From: Magicicada septendecula
Lineage: Eukaryota; Arthropoda; Insecta; Hemiptera; Cicadidae
DNA: 64,000 bases
Direction: 5' to 3'
Assembly: GCA_034769895.1 (NCBI GenBank)
Contig: CM068367.1
Span: forward strand, 315,889,986 to 315,953,985
This document shows, piece after piece, positions 1 to 11,399 of the stretch; the stretch's first letter is position 1, and the number at the start of each line of letters is the position of its first letter. Both the position numbers and the translations under genes were made by a program. Below the pieces are notes generated by a model. The model searched no databases. It was given only the letters and a program-made list of their open reading frames with translations, and was not told the DNA's origin.

Positions 1-663
1 CCATAAATCATACAATATTATATGCCTACCACATGTTTTTTGTTAATACTGTTTTTGGCTATTTTGACTGACTTTTATTCATTTGACAGCTTTCTTTATC
101 TAAGATAAATTGTTCATTTTTGTCTGCTTGACAATTACATATAGTTTTTATTTCAATTTGATAATAATTAATTTTTACATGAAATCTGAGTGTTTGGTCT
201 CAAATCCAACACATTAATATTTTTTGTCATAACAATTATATAGTTTTTATTTTAACTTAGATTCTTTCTAATAATGTATTTAAGTCATTTAATATATTTA
301 TTTTATTTACATTACATAATATAATAATGGATCATGTCCATTCATTCACAATAAATAGTTCTTTATACTCTATTCAGAGTTATTAAACTTAATAGTTAAT
401 GACTCCATTTTGGTTGATCCTGATATTATTTGTCTCTCTCATAGTATCTTATGGTTTTTTCACTGTTATTCACTTTAATAATATATATGGGGTTTGTGTC
501 TTAGTCACAGTCTGGTCATTTTTCATGTTAGTAGTAATAATTATTAGACAATATTACATAATTTTTTAGGGCTACTTGGGTTCGATACTGTCCACCTCAC
601 TCTCCTCTTATGATAAATTGCTATGTAAATGGTTTCCTTTATGAAACGTTCTGTGACGTTACA
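1..663. repeat. Dispersed repeat, copy 1 (cut by window edge)
   Basis: This AT-rich stretch matches 11400-12062 in the same orientation almost base for base, with only a handful of substitutions. It holds no recognisable coding sequence. The match stops at the trinucleotide ACA at 661-663, and the sequences beyond it differ. The left boundary lies outside the window, so the full repeat is longer than seen here. The family is not identified. Confidence 0.9.
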
Positions 664-1218
664 TATGCCTCTCCGTTAAAATTGATAATTTTTGAAAAAC
701 AGGTTTTGATGAAATTATTACTATATTAACCTTTTATTAGCTTCTTTATATTTCATTCTTTTATCTTATAATTAAATTCCTGTACTACTCCTTTAATATA
801 TTAATCCAACTCAATATTCCTAGTTCGTTCTTTGTCGTATCACCTATTCCTTTCCTTTTTGCCTTGATGTTAATTATTTAATCTTTGATATAATTCCCTA
901 ACTTTCATAGAGGGTTGGGAGTCAGAGTGGCTCGCTATGGTATACATTCTCTGCCCTTCCCTATCTATAACTACTGAAATCAGAGGCAACACATCCCTGT
1001 CCAGAAAATAATAATTGCACCTTTGCAACAAATAATAATAATAAAAAATACAATATTCAAAGATCATAGGCTCCTACACATAAATTCCCTTTCTTAAACT
1101 CTTCTGATTAATTCGCAATTATATTAATATATCGTTCTCCACAGGTAAAATTATCGTTTAAAATCATTCAATGTTAATAGCTATATTCATTCATCATTAC
1201 CTCCTTATGTAACACACT

Positions 1219-1275
<57 letters not shown>

Positions 1276-1447
1276 CTCCATTTAGTATCAATTATATGAC
1301 AGTATTTCTCCTTTACTAAGTACGGGTAAGCTGGTAAATATACGTTGACATGGCTATTGGAAATAAATCTTGCCTATGGTGGAATGTGTCCATCTCGTAA
1401 TATTCATTAATAATTAAATCCTTAAATTTTTAGTGACCGTCAATCAG
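664..1447. other. AT-rich sequence without a recognisable gene
   Basis: No coding sequence or RNA gene was recognised. The only notable item is the long T run at 1220-1273, annotated separately. Confidence 0.6.
1220..1273 (-). repeat. Long poly(T) tract (54 T)
   Basis: An uninterrupted run of T. It could be the poly(A) tail of a minus-strand retroposed sequence, but no body upstream of it on the minus strand was recognised, so it may be a simple repeat. Confidence 0.9.
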
Positions 1448-1508
1448 TGAATGTTTTAGTGGATAGTTAGTGAGGATCGGTCAATAATACAACTTTTAGT
1501 TATTTTGC

Positions 1509-1546
1509 GTCGACGTTTCGACAATATTTATTGTCATCTTCAGGAC
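1509..1546 (-). ncRNA. Hammerhead ribozyme motif in left foldback arm
   Basis: Read on the minus strand: stem I strand GUC, box CUGAAGA, one extra U, a six-base-pair stem II (GACAAU/AUUGUC) closed by AAAU, then GAA, palindromic ACGU (stem III with no loop), C17 and stem I strand GAC. All conserved core bases are present. The loopless palindromic stem III fits the minimal hammerheads reported in Penelope-like elements, which are thought to act as dimers. Activity is not shown by sequence alone, and stem I is only 3 bp. Confidence 0.6.
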
Positions 1547-2488
1547 CTGTGTATGAAATACAATAGAAATATCAAACATAACAAAACAATTAAATATTTG
1601 GGTGAACGTGTTGGTGATGTGAGTGTGTGCGTGTGTATGTATGTATCATTTTTTATGTGAAGACTTATGATAGTTTGTTTACATCTTCAAATTATCTTTA
1701 AGAAAGCGAGCAAATTATAGTATGAGAGAACTTAATTTATACAGTATTACAATTTAAATTACTAAATATAATGTTATTTTAATTAATTAAACAAACAGTA
1801 ACCAACAATTGGATATTAGATTGGTACAAAAATTGTTTATACCTACAACAGTCAACATATAGCAAAGTAATATATTACCTATAACTAAAACAGATTAGGG
1901 GATGTTCACTACGTAATTATTAAAAGTTATTTTTACCCTGTTTCACTCCCTACTGGTGTTAGCAAACAATCATAATTTAGAACATACAATTTACACAATA
2001 TTGTAAAACATTACGACTTAAATCAGATAGTTGACAAAGGTTACACACAAAAGTTTCTGGTAAATTTTACTAACAGGTAAACTTGGATAATACGGTAATT
2101 GTAATCATATTGTAAAATATAGTCAAGAGTACTATAGAATAATGTAATTTATGTATGTGTCCACAATCACCCTTCTCTTTCACCCATGCTCCCCCCGCCA
2201 GTCCACCCAGCCTCTCACTCTAACCTGAAATCGATCTATCCCTCACTATCACCCCACTCACTCACTCACTCTCTCTCTCTTCTACATCTCACTCACTGTC
2301 TCCCTTCTTCCCTCTCTCACTCTTCCACCCTTCGCTCTCACACACTCTCTCTCTCCCTCTCATTATCTCTCTTCATTCACTCTCTCTCTTTCACTCCCTC
2401 ATCGTGTGTATAATTCTCTATTTATATGAGGATGATAGTGTAATAAAAATGGTGAGTGTTTTAGAGTGCCAATCGTGGACAATGACAA

Positions 2489-2492
2489 ATGA

Positions 2493-2552
<60 letters not shown>

Positions 2553-2712
2553 GAGAGGGGGAGAGAGTGAATGAAGAGATATAATGAGAGAGAGAGGGAG
2601 TGAAAGAGAGAGAGTGAATGAAGAGAGATAATGAGAGGGAGAGAGAGAGAGAGTGTGAGAGCGAAGGGTGGAAGAGTGAGAGAGGGAAGAAGGGAGACAG
2701 TGAGTGAGATGT

Positions 2713-2786
<74 letters not shown>
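2489..2786. repeat. GA-rich microsatellite in foldback centre
   Basis: Runs of (GA)n at about 2489-2548 and 2717-2786 are separated by degenerate GA-rich sequence. Its complement (TC-rich) lies at 2265-2400, so it belongs to the inverted repeat. The long Ser/Leu-rich frames here are low-complexity artefacts. Confidence 0.9.
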
Positions 2787-2787
<1 letters not shown>

Positions 2788-3507
2788 GTGAGTGAGTGGG
2801 GTGATAGTGAGGGATAGACCGATTTCAGGTTAGAGTGAGAGGCTGGGTGGACTGGCGGAGGGAGCATGGGTGAAAGAGAAGGGTGATTGTGGACACATAC
2901 ATAAATTACATTATTCTATAGTACTCTTGACTATATTTTACAATATGATTACAATTACCGTATTATCCAAGTTTACCTGTTAGTAAAATTTACCAGAAAC
3001 TTTTGTGTGTAACCTTTGTCAACTATCTGATTTAAGTCGTAATGTTTTACAATATTGTGTAAATTGTATGTTTCTAAATTATGATTGTTTGCTAACACCA
3101 GTAGGGAGTGAAACATGGTAAAAATAACTTTTAATAATTACGTAGTGAACATCCCCTAATCTGTTTTAGTTATAGGTAATATATTACTTTGCTATATGTT
3201 GACTGTTGTAGGTATAAACAATTTTTGTACCAATCTAATATCCAATTGTTGGTTACTGTTTGTTTAATTAATTAAAATAACATTATATTTAGTAATTTAA
3301 ATTGTAATACTGTATAAATTAAGTTCTCTCATACTATAATTTGCTCGCTTTCTTAAAGATAATTTGAAGATGTAAACAAACTATCATAAGTCTTCACATA
3401 AAAAATGATACATACATACACACGCACACACTCACATCACCAACACGTTCACCCAAATATTTAATTGTTTCGTTATGTTTGATATTTCTATTGTATTTCA
3501 TACACAG

Positions 3508-3545
3508 GTCCTGAAGATGACAATAAATATTGTCGAAACGTTGAC
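3508..3545 (+). ncRNA. Hammerhead ribozyme motif in right foldback arm
   Basis: This is the mirror copy of the minus-strand motif at 1509-1546. Stem I GUC at 3508-3510, CUGAAGA at 3511-3517, stem II GACAAU/AUUGUC at 3519-3534, GAA at 3535-3537, ACGU at 3538-3541, U17 at 3542 and GAC at 3543-3545. It differs from the left arm by U instead of C at the cleavage position, which the NUH rule allows. Confidence 0.55.
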
Positions 3546-3752
3546 GCAAAATAACTAAAGTTGTATTATTGACCGATCCTCACTAACTATCCACTAAAAC
3601 ATTCATTAATAATATTTCCTTGTATAATAATTTTTTTATTTATTTAATAATCTCTACCTCCTTTCTAATTATGGGTAAGTTAGAAAAATTCATGTTAACA
3701 TGTTTTTAGTCAAGGTACCTTCTCAATGATGCTGTATTTGACTTGGGTTTTT

Positions 3753-6700
3753 CTAATCATGGTACTTTTTCAATGATGCTTGATTATACGTACCTTTTAC
3801 TTTGTTATTAACCGTGTCGGTTACCTTGTAGGTATTGTTTTTATTGTCTCTGGTTATCGTGAAAGGTCCTGTATATAAGAGTAGCAATTTCCTCGTTATG
3901 CCTTGTATAGCACTGGGCAATTCTCTATTTTTAACTAACACCTTTTCTCCTACTTCATATTTAATTGTCTTGGGCTGTGATTTGACATATTTTTTCCGCT
4001 GCTGTTCCGTTTTTTCTAACAGCTTGTTATAAAATTTGGTTCTTTCAAATTGGTATGCGGGTTCGTCGGGAAAATTAATAACCTCTTTTATCTCTCGTGG
4101 TGGGGGTCTTTCGAACATAACTGTGTATGGCGACACCTCGATAGTATTGTGATGTGAGAAATTGAGAAAATCCTCGGTTGATGCTACGTATTCATGCCAT
4201 CTTTTCTGTTCGTTATGGCAGTAGGTTCTCAGCAACCGTCCTACTTCCCTTAACATTCTCTCGGCTGGGTTACTATTCGGGTGATATACGGACGTTTTGT
4301 ACGTTTTTATTCCGTGTTCTCCAAGGTTTTCCTTCCAAAGTTTTCCCCTAAACTGGGTACCGTGGTCCGTAATTATCGAATACGGTCAGCCATCCTCCAT
4401 TATATATCGCTCTATTATTTTCCTGGTCGTTGCCCTAGTTATTGGGTATAGCTTGGTATATTTGCTAAAATGGTCGAAGATGATTACGACAAATTTATAT
4501 CGGTGTCTCCCACCGCTGCGTGGAAATGGTCCACAGATATCGATAAATACCTTTTCCAATTTTTCGGTGGATGTTATGGGTATCATGACCCCATCTTTTC
4601 TCTCGTTATCATACTTTACTTTTTGACAAATATCGCACGACCGTATCGCCAGTTGCACCTTCTTATTCATCCCTTTGATGTATGTTTGCTCTTCCAATGC
4701 CTTCCTTACTTTGAGGCCACCCATATGTCCGTACCTATCGTGATAGTCGATTATTAGCGGTCTCTCTATCGCTGGTGGGATTACTAACTTCCAATTCTCT
4801 TGGTGCGGGGTATTCCTTATAAACAAAGTATCGTTGTGTATACAGTAATATCTATTTATGACCTCATCGCCTTCCTGTACCCGTTTTCTAATATCTCCTA
4901 ATCTTGGATCGGCCTCTTGTTGTGACTTTATATTGTTTAAAATATTTTTTAAATCTTCCCTGCTCTTAATAATATGGTATACTTTTGCTAATTGTTCCTT
5001 TTCGCCATCAAAGGTTTGATCTGGTATATTGACGCGAGATAGGACATCGGCTGCTACGTTCTGTTTACCGGGTATATATTCCCATGTGATATTATATTCT
5101 TGCAAGGCCAAAACCCATCTCGTCAGCCTTCCGTGGTTCAGCTTACAATGCTTTAAAAATGATATAGATTTGTGGTCGCTTCTAACTGTTATGGGGTACC
5201 CTAATATATATGTCCTAAATTTACCGCATGCGAAAACTACACTCAACAATTCTTTTTCGGTAGTATTGTAGTTTCGTTCGCAACTGTTCAGCATGCGGCT
5301 AGCGAAGCTAATTGCTAAATGGTTACCATCCTGATCTTCCTGATATAGGGCTGCACCTAAACTCACGTTACTGGCATCGCAGTTTAGAAAAAATGGTTTT
5401 GTAAAGTCGGGATGATGTAACATTACTGTTTCTAAAAACTTTTCCTTTATGAGATTGAGCACTCCATCTTGCTCTGGTCTCCAAGTCCATTTGTCTTTAG
5501 CTGATAACTGCTTTTGGAACCTGGCAGTTAGTTCTGAGTAATTGGACCGAAACTTTCTGTAATAGTTACAGATTCCTAAAAATGACTGCAGCTGTTTCCT
5601 ATTCTTTGGGGTGGGGAATTTCTGTATGGCCTCTACCTTCTCTTTGGATGGAGTAATCCCCTGTTCTGTTAGATTAAAGCCTAAAAATTTCACCTCATTC
5701 CCAATGAATTGGGACTTGTCTAATTTGAGGGTGATATTATTCTCTGATAGTTTCTCTAACACCTGTTCAACCCTATTACAATGGTCGTCCCAATTCGCTG
5801 AAGTTACCAGTAGATCGTCGACGTATACTGTCGTAAACTTCAGTACTTCCTGCCCCAATATTCTGTCCATTATCTTTACAAACACCGCCACAGAATTTAT
5901 TAAACTAAAGGGTAACCGCTTAAACTGATAGTTTCTGCCCTCGAATATGAATGCCATATATTTCCTACTATCAGGGTGGAGTTCTACCTGCCAGTAGCCG
6001 CATACGGTATCCCATGAACTTATATACTTTGTTCCATGAAACTTTTCAATATCTCCTCTATCTCCCCAGGTGATGTGCGGTCGTTAACAATCATCTTGTT
6101 GATCTCCCTAGCATCGAGACATATACGTACCTTTCCGTTCTTTTTTGGCACAGCTATGATTGGGCTGGTAAAGGGCGAATGACTATACTCGATTATGTCG
6201 TCCTCTATCATCCTGTTCAATTCTTCCCTGACTTCGTTCTTTAGCGAGTAGGCGATCGGGTACGATTTCCTGTTAAATTCCACCGGAGTTTTGAATTTTA
6301 TGGTGCATTGATAATCTCTGGCTTTACCTGGAGCGTTTGAGAATATGTGTTTGTATTTGTTGTATACCTTGATTAATTGTTCCGCCTGTATTTCGCTGAT
6401 CAGATCTCTTGCTTTCGTCCTTCGGAAATCCCGTATCTCTTCTAATTTTTCTAACCACAACTCTGGGTTTTCCTCCTGATATAACGGCATATTTATAGGT
6501 CGATCGGCACAATAATAATGGTTCACTATCGCTTGATAAGGTGTGTTGTCTGCACCATCTCCTTGGACATTGATTAAATTATTGGTCCAAATTCCCTTGT
6601 TAGTTTTTAAAGTTATCATCTTACCTTCTAAATCAATTACTGCATTATATGGCCTAAGTATATCGCAGCCTATTAGGATACTCATGGGTAAATTATTCGC

Positions 6701-7144
6701 CACTAATAACCCTACTGGTATCGTTACCCCATTACTAGTCATCTCTAATGACACCTGTTTCTTTATCGATTTATTTTGCCTCCCCGTTGCTCCGACTAGA
6801 ATGATGTTATTTATAGGCAGAGTGGGTATTGGTAAATTACTATTTTGTTTGATCCACTCTAACTCTACACTATCGATAAGCGATACATTCGACCCCGTGT
6901 CAATGAGTAATATTGCTTCTATGCCATTGATATTTGCCTTGATTTGTACGATATCATTATTCCCCTTGTCATGGTTTTTTACGATATTGTCACTCTCTTC
7001 TAATAACTCCTCTCTAATATCCTTAAGATAATTATTTATTTTTAATGTCATAGTCCCGTCATTGTCCTGTCTATGTTTGTAACTAGTCAACCCATAATAT
7101 TGGTTCAGTGAAGGGCGGTTTTCCTTTTCCACTGCCGCGTTTAG
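3753..7144 (-). pseudogene. pol: Ty3/gypsy pol (PR-RT-RNase H-IN), two disruptions
   Basis: Pol encodes the enzymes for reverse transcription and integration. The aspartic protease shows LLIDTGSNVSLIDS (near 6900). RT shows PFTSPIIAVPKKNGK and RICLDAREINK before the break, then YVDDLLVTS (near 5820) after it. RNase H begins with FLNCDASNVSLGAALY (near 5385), and AADVLSR ends the tether. Integrase has the zinc-binding region (GHMGG...CDICQK) and a catalytic core; its middle Asp (ITDHGTQF) and Glu (NPAERM) lie beyond a TGA at 4388-4386. The C-terminal part runs to 3753 with a GPFTI motif. A one-base deletion near 6045 shifts the RT frame just before the conserved GYWQVELHP region. With only two lesions the copy is not very old. 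No chromodomain and no env were seen. Confidence 0.92.
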
Positions 7145-9132
7145 TTTAAATGAGCCACGGTCTCATTGGCCCGGTCTCCCGGAACATTGGGTTGCTGACC
7201 CATCTGTGTTTCCTGCCTGACCTCGGGATTACCATTAATAGGTTGGCTATTCGTCGTGTTACCCTGGCTACCTGGCGCCTGTTGTGGGTAAAACATGTAA
7301 GTGGGTACATTGGGTGGATATGGCCGTCGGTTATTGGCCATTGTATAGTTTACCTGGGGCCTATATTCTTAATTTCTCCTATCGCCTCCTCCTTGGTCAC
7401 CCCCGTTACAATAATTATTACGTTGACCGTAATTATTTCCCCTATAGTTATTCCCGCGATAACTGTTTCTCTGGTGGTAGTTTCTACCGTAATTATTCCC
7501 GGTATAATTACCTCTGTTTGGTCCCGGATAGTTGCGGTTATTTGGACCCTGAGTGTTATCACTTCGGCCATTTGGTGGGGTATTATTATTCTGACTATTT
7601 GTGTTAAGGTTGTTACCGTTTCCACCTTCATTCCGGTTTGGTCCGTTATTGTTGCTATTGTATTCTACCTTACGATTGGGGGGTTGGTAATCCTGGAACC
7701 TTCCAGTGGATTCACAATTTTCTAGTAATTTGGCTAGATCGGCTATTTTACTGAGCTGTTGGTACAATTGGGCGTCTTTGATACCATAGCTGTAGTGTCC
7801 AGCTAACTGCCTTACCAAACATTCCTCCGGGATTGGCGGTATCAACTTCCGTGCCAAACATACCTTTCCTAGGAAATAAGACGTTGGGGACTGTCCATTG
7901 GACGCGTCGTATTTGCGGTAGAATATGTCCATTCTTACCCTGTTTTGTGCAGTCTCCGACCAATACGTCTCCTTGAACTGGCGTTTAAACTCGGCTAAAT
8001 TCGTGATTTCGGGTCGTACCGCTATCCACCAGTTATCCCAAGTGTTTTTAAACGTCTCGTCTAGCATCTCCCTTATCCTGTCCCACCTTGTTTCTCTATT
8101 TCTCCCAATAAACTCTTCCATTCTTTCTAAAAATTCCATTGGGTTTCGACGATAGTTTTGGAAGTTGATTACTTCCCTGTTTTCACTGTGACACACATGA
8201 GTATTTAATATAGGTGTGTCTCTCAGCGCCTCCAATCTTTCTTGCAGGTTTTTCTCTCTCTAGTCTATTTCCTGTATGCTATTTTTGTTAGTTTTTATTT
8301 GTTCGTCCAGCCTGTTAGCGATGTTATATGTTCTCTGCATCCTCTCGCTAACGTCTTTCTGGACTTCTCCCACCTCCTGCATGATGGCGTCTTGGTTCTG
8401 CCTTACTTTGTTTTCGAGATTTCTAACATCTTGTTTGGTCTCTACTGTTTGTTCCTCTATATTTTCGAAATGGGTATTATTTCCCTCCTGTAATTTTTCC
8501 AACTGTTTCTCCATGTTTTCGACCTTCCTGTCACTATCGATTTTATTATCATCGATCTTTTTGTTTACTGTTTCGTACTTCATGCTAATTTCTTTTTTCA
8601 GGGACTCTATGTATTTTTTATTCTCCTCCTGAAATAGCTCCATCTTTTTCCCATTATCATCTATTTTCTCTGTTATATACTCCCTTAAAGATTCTATGTT
8701 TTTGTCTAATTTCTCCTTATCTTCCAGTCTGTTTTTATTATTATCCTCCTTCAGTGATTCTATACTTCCTTTTATTTCCGCCTTGTCTTCCTGTCTATTT
8801 TTGTCATTTTTGTTCATATCCTCCTTCATTCCTTGGAGCATCACCATTATTGCATTTATGTCAACGCTTGCTGTTATTTTTTCTGGTTCGGGTTTCTCTG
8901 TTTGTTCTACCATTTGTATGGGTTCTTCTCCCGTTTGTTCCTCTATTTCATCTGCCATTTGTACTGGTCTTTCCATTTCTAGTGTGGGCGGTTCTAACTC
9001 TATTTCCTCCATTTGTACTGCCTCTCCGTCTTCCACACTTAACTCGGGTTCCACATTCTTCTTCGCCTTTTTTCCCTTAGGTTGCGGCATTTTGATCTGT
9101 TGGTAGTTGCCGGACTTGTTCCGTTTTTTCAA
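7141..9132 (-). pseudogene. gag: Ty3/gypsy gag, one frame with two internal stops
   Basis: Gag forms the particle that packages the element RNA. The frame starts at 9132 with a Lys-rich stretch, then an acidic region, then a long coiled coil rich in Glu, Lys, Asn and Asp up to about 8263. A TAG at 8262-8260 interrupts it, and the same frame continues into a capsid-like region (8259 to about 7700; 'EFKRQFKETYW', 'MDIFYRKYDA'). After that comes an Asn/Gly/Arg-rich tail with NYRGNNYG-type repeats instead of a CCHC zinc knuckle. A TAA at 7371-7369 interrupts again before the frame ends at TAA 7143-7141. No ATG follows the first stop closely, so I read it as a broken single ORF rather than two genes. 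Programmed readthrough of the TAG is the alternative. Confidence 0.8.
7144..7150 (-). promoter_or_regulatory. -1 ribosomal frameshift site between gag and pol
   Basis: The minus strand reads T TTA AAC in the gag frame, directly followed by the gag stop TAA (7143-7141). This fits the X XXY YYZ rule for -1 slippage exactly. A -1 slip here moves into the pol frame, which is open from this point through the protease. The position, the heptamer and the direction of the frame change all agree. I did not establish a downstream pseudoknot. Confidence 0.75.
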
Positions 9133-9302
9133 GCCTCACTAGTTGGGCTGCCAATTTATAACAAAAAGAAAAAAGATATGTGGGGTGTGTATAGTGTTTG
9201 TTCGTGTTGTATGATGTCGGGCGTTACCTCCACGCACTTTTTGTACTTACCGGTGACTGGATCCTTTGTGGTGATGTAGTCCTGTAACACAACTTAATAC
9301 TA

Positions 9303-9320
9303 GGTTTTTTGTGGGCGCCA
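9303..9320 (-). other. Primer-binding site of the Ty3/gypsy element
   Basis: The minus strand reads TGGCGCCCAC..., two bases after a putative LTR end in TCCA. TGGCGCCCA is the usual start of a lysine-tRNA primer site. The match to the lysine-tRNA pattern fades after about ten bases, so the exact primer is uncertain. Confidence 0.65.
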
Positions 9321-9323
9321 CTT

Positions 9324-10440
9324 GGAATCGTTTGTTCCAAGAAAGAAATGTGATTATTAAAAGAAATTAAAATTTTGAATCTTACTTCTATGAAAAAATG
9401 TAAACAAGTCAGTTTAGTTTGAAAAAATAAGGTAAGTTTAATGATTCTTCAAAAAAAAAAAACAAATCGTCTGAAGGACTAACATTCATGAAAAAATTAT
9501 AAAAATTGCAGAGTTACAAAAAAAAATTCATAAGTTATTATTATTATTGACAATTTTATTTCTCCAATCAAGTATCGGCTAGTATTTTCAATTTTTTACT
9601 CAGTTGGAAAGCATGAGTTTAATACGTGAAAAAATCTTTACTCTCAGGACGTGACTCCTTTGAACTACCAAGACATATCAATAAGACGCTTTACAAGAAA
9701 AATTAAGTGATTTGAAGGTGTGTGTGGCATGTGTAGTACAGCTGTGTGACAAAATGTAACCAGGTAAAAAATGACTTTAATTTTGGTAACTCACGTTCCA
9801 ATGGTTAATTAATCTCGCATTGGAGACTCCTCTCGGGTAGTTTTTCAATCTCGCCTCTTCATGTGTGCACTGAATCTATTTTAAGTCAAAATTGCGATCA
9901 TTTACAATTTCCGCACTTTTTGTGAAACGGTTTTGCAGTAGAATTTCGCTCGGATCCCGCCGCTTACAGGTCAGCTGTTTCGCGTTGGTTACCAAATTGG
10001 CCGTCATAGCGCTGATACCCTTGCAGTAGCGAGAAAGGCTTTGTGTATATAATACGTTATGGGAGTTTTTTGTCAAGTTAGTCTGTCTTTGCGAACACAG
10101 CAGAATTGGTTCTCTATTTAAAATTTTGGTCCCTCCTGGGCCGTTGACGTTCTGGCTGCGTGATTTCTATTAAAATGTGCCGTGTTGCTGCTCTATTTCA
10201 GCAACACATTGGCGTAGATTCTTGTAGAGGTTAAGTCAGTCTGTTTGTCAATGTACGGGAAAAGCCTTTCTTCGGGTCTTGTGTCGATTTCTCGCCTTCG
10301 GTTTCGCCTTGACTGCGTTGATCAGTGTTGTGGGTGATGCGTCTGTTCCGGATTTCAAGCTTCAAGTGTTTTTGGGTCGAATTTGGTCTCTCTTTTATAC
10401 TAATTCAGGCTGATTGTTTTCATTGACTTCCGGTAATTTG
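9324..10440 (-). other. Probable 5' LTR region of the Ty3/gypsy element
   Basis: This stretch lies immediately upstream of the primer-binding site on the minus strand. It is more CpG-rich and less AT-rich than its surroundings between about 9900 and 10380. A TATA-like TATTATATAC sits near 10055-10046. No coding sequence is convincing. The LTR start cannot be placed because no second copy is in the window, so the right edge given here is arbitrary. Confidence 0.45.
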
Positions 10441-11399
10441 TGTAAAAATTCCTTCTAGATTGTTCGAGAATTAAGAAATGGAACATCATGGAACAAATTT
10501 AATTTCCGTCGAAGCTTTTAGAACAAATTTCTTATTCTTCACACTAAGGATATTTCAAAAATTACTCTGGTATTTGTCAAACCGTTTTACATTAGTACTC
10601 ACAATTTGCATGCCATTATTACATTTAGATTCCCTGTTTTCAACTGAATCTAGCGATACTAATTATGATTGGTTTTTAGATAAATTAACTCTAACAAGTA
10701 ACACAATATACAACTCTCACCTTGGGTTGTTGTCATTGAAATTCAATTTTTTTAGAACAAAAAATTGTTGTGAAACTATTATGTTTCTTCCATAACATGA
10801 ACACATAATATTACTATCTTCCTATAACAAAACAAACAAATTTTAACATATATAATACACAGATAATTTCAATTTTACATGGCCCATGCCCATGGCCTAT
10901 GTTGTTGTCAATGTTATGACACAATAATTAGTCCCTTTCTTTAACATATATAATATTTCACTAGTGTACACTCAGAGTTTATTACATTGTCTGTCTTTTG
11001 TGATACCTGGTTACTCTTTACACATATTATCTTTATTACAGGATAACATAGCATCATATTGGTTGGTCTGAGATGTCCTTTTTCATAGTGTGACAAATCT
11101 CACTCTATAAGTTAAATTCTTTCATAATTGATCTTATTTTCAACTGAGTCTGTTCGTTTTTAAGGTATACTGAAGTATTGTACCATTCTCTTTTATTTTT
11201 GTCAACATTTTGTAAATATTTAGCCAGATATGACTATTTTTTGTACTGGTTGATTGGTCCCAGCCATATATGGTATAGGTAAATATTTTGCTAACTCGAC
11301 TATTACAATGTTAAAGTTAGTCAAATATATTAGTATAGTCACTTTATATTATATTTCAACTTTCTAATGCAATTTGGTTGCATTTTGGCAACATTAAAA
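10441..11399. other. AT-rich sequence, no gene recognised
   Basis: A 105-codon open frame at 10478-10795 resembles nothing I know and has low-complexity AT-driven composition. This stretch may be the left part of the dispersed repeat that continues at 11400, since copy 1 is cut by the window edge. Confidence 0.5.

Larger units (their letters stand above)
1448..3605. repeat. Large inverted repeat (foldback) with PLE-type termini
   Basis: The left arm (about 1448-2401) is the reverse complement of the right arm (about 2593-3605). The arms differ by a few substitutions and by microsatellite length. The spacer of about 190 bp and the inner arm ends are TC/GA-rich. A third, single-arm copy lies at 25014-26122. 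The outer part of each arm carries a hammerhead-like motif oriented inward-to-outward, as seen in terminal regions of Penelope-like elements. No RT or GIY-YIG coding sequence is present. Most likely this is two inverted terminal parts of a PLE-like or other non-autonomous element. Confidence 0.8.
3606..9323 (-). mobile_element. Ty3/gypsy LTR retrotransposon, decayed
   Basis: On the minus strand the order is a primer-binding site (9320-9303), a gag frame (9132-7141), a pol frame (7144-3753) and a polypurine tract (3666-3651, AGAAAGGAGGTAGAGA). About 45 bp of putative 3' LTR remain before the foldback repeat begins at 3605. Pol order is protease, RT, RNase H, integrase, which is the Ty3/gypsy order. 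No env frame follows. Gag has two in-frame stops; pol has one frameshift and one stop. The 5' LTR should extend right of 9323, but with the 3' LTR mostly missing its outer end cannot be fixed. The foldback probably inserted into, or replaced, the 3' LTR. Confidence 0.9.

Noticed and set aside
2186..2867. Ser/Leu-rich open frames on both strands over the GA/TC tracts
   Set aside because: They are translations of dinucleotide repeats. The same applies to frames at 24710-25430.
7150..7725. 191-aa hydrophobic plus-strand frame
   Set aside because: Antisense of the Asn/Gly/Arg-rich gag tail; the Val/Ile richness is the complement of Asn and Tyr codons.
3606..9323. Errantivirus (env-bearing) status of the Ty3/gypsy element
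   Set aside because: After integrase only about 150 bp remain before the polypurine tract and foldback, with no env-like frame.
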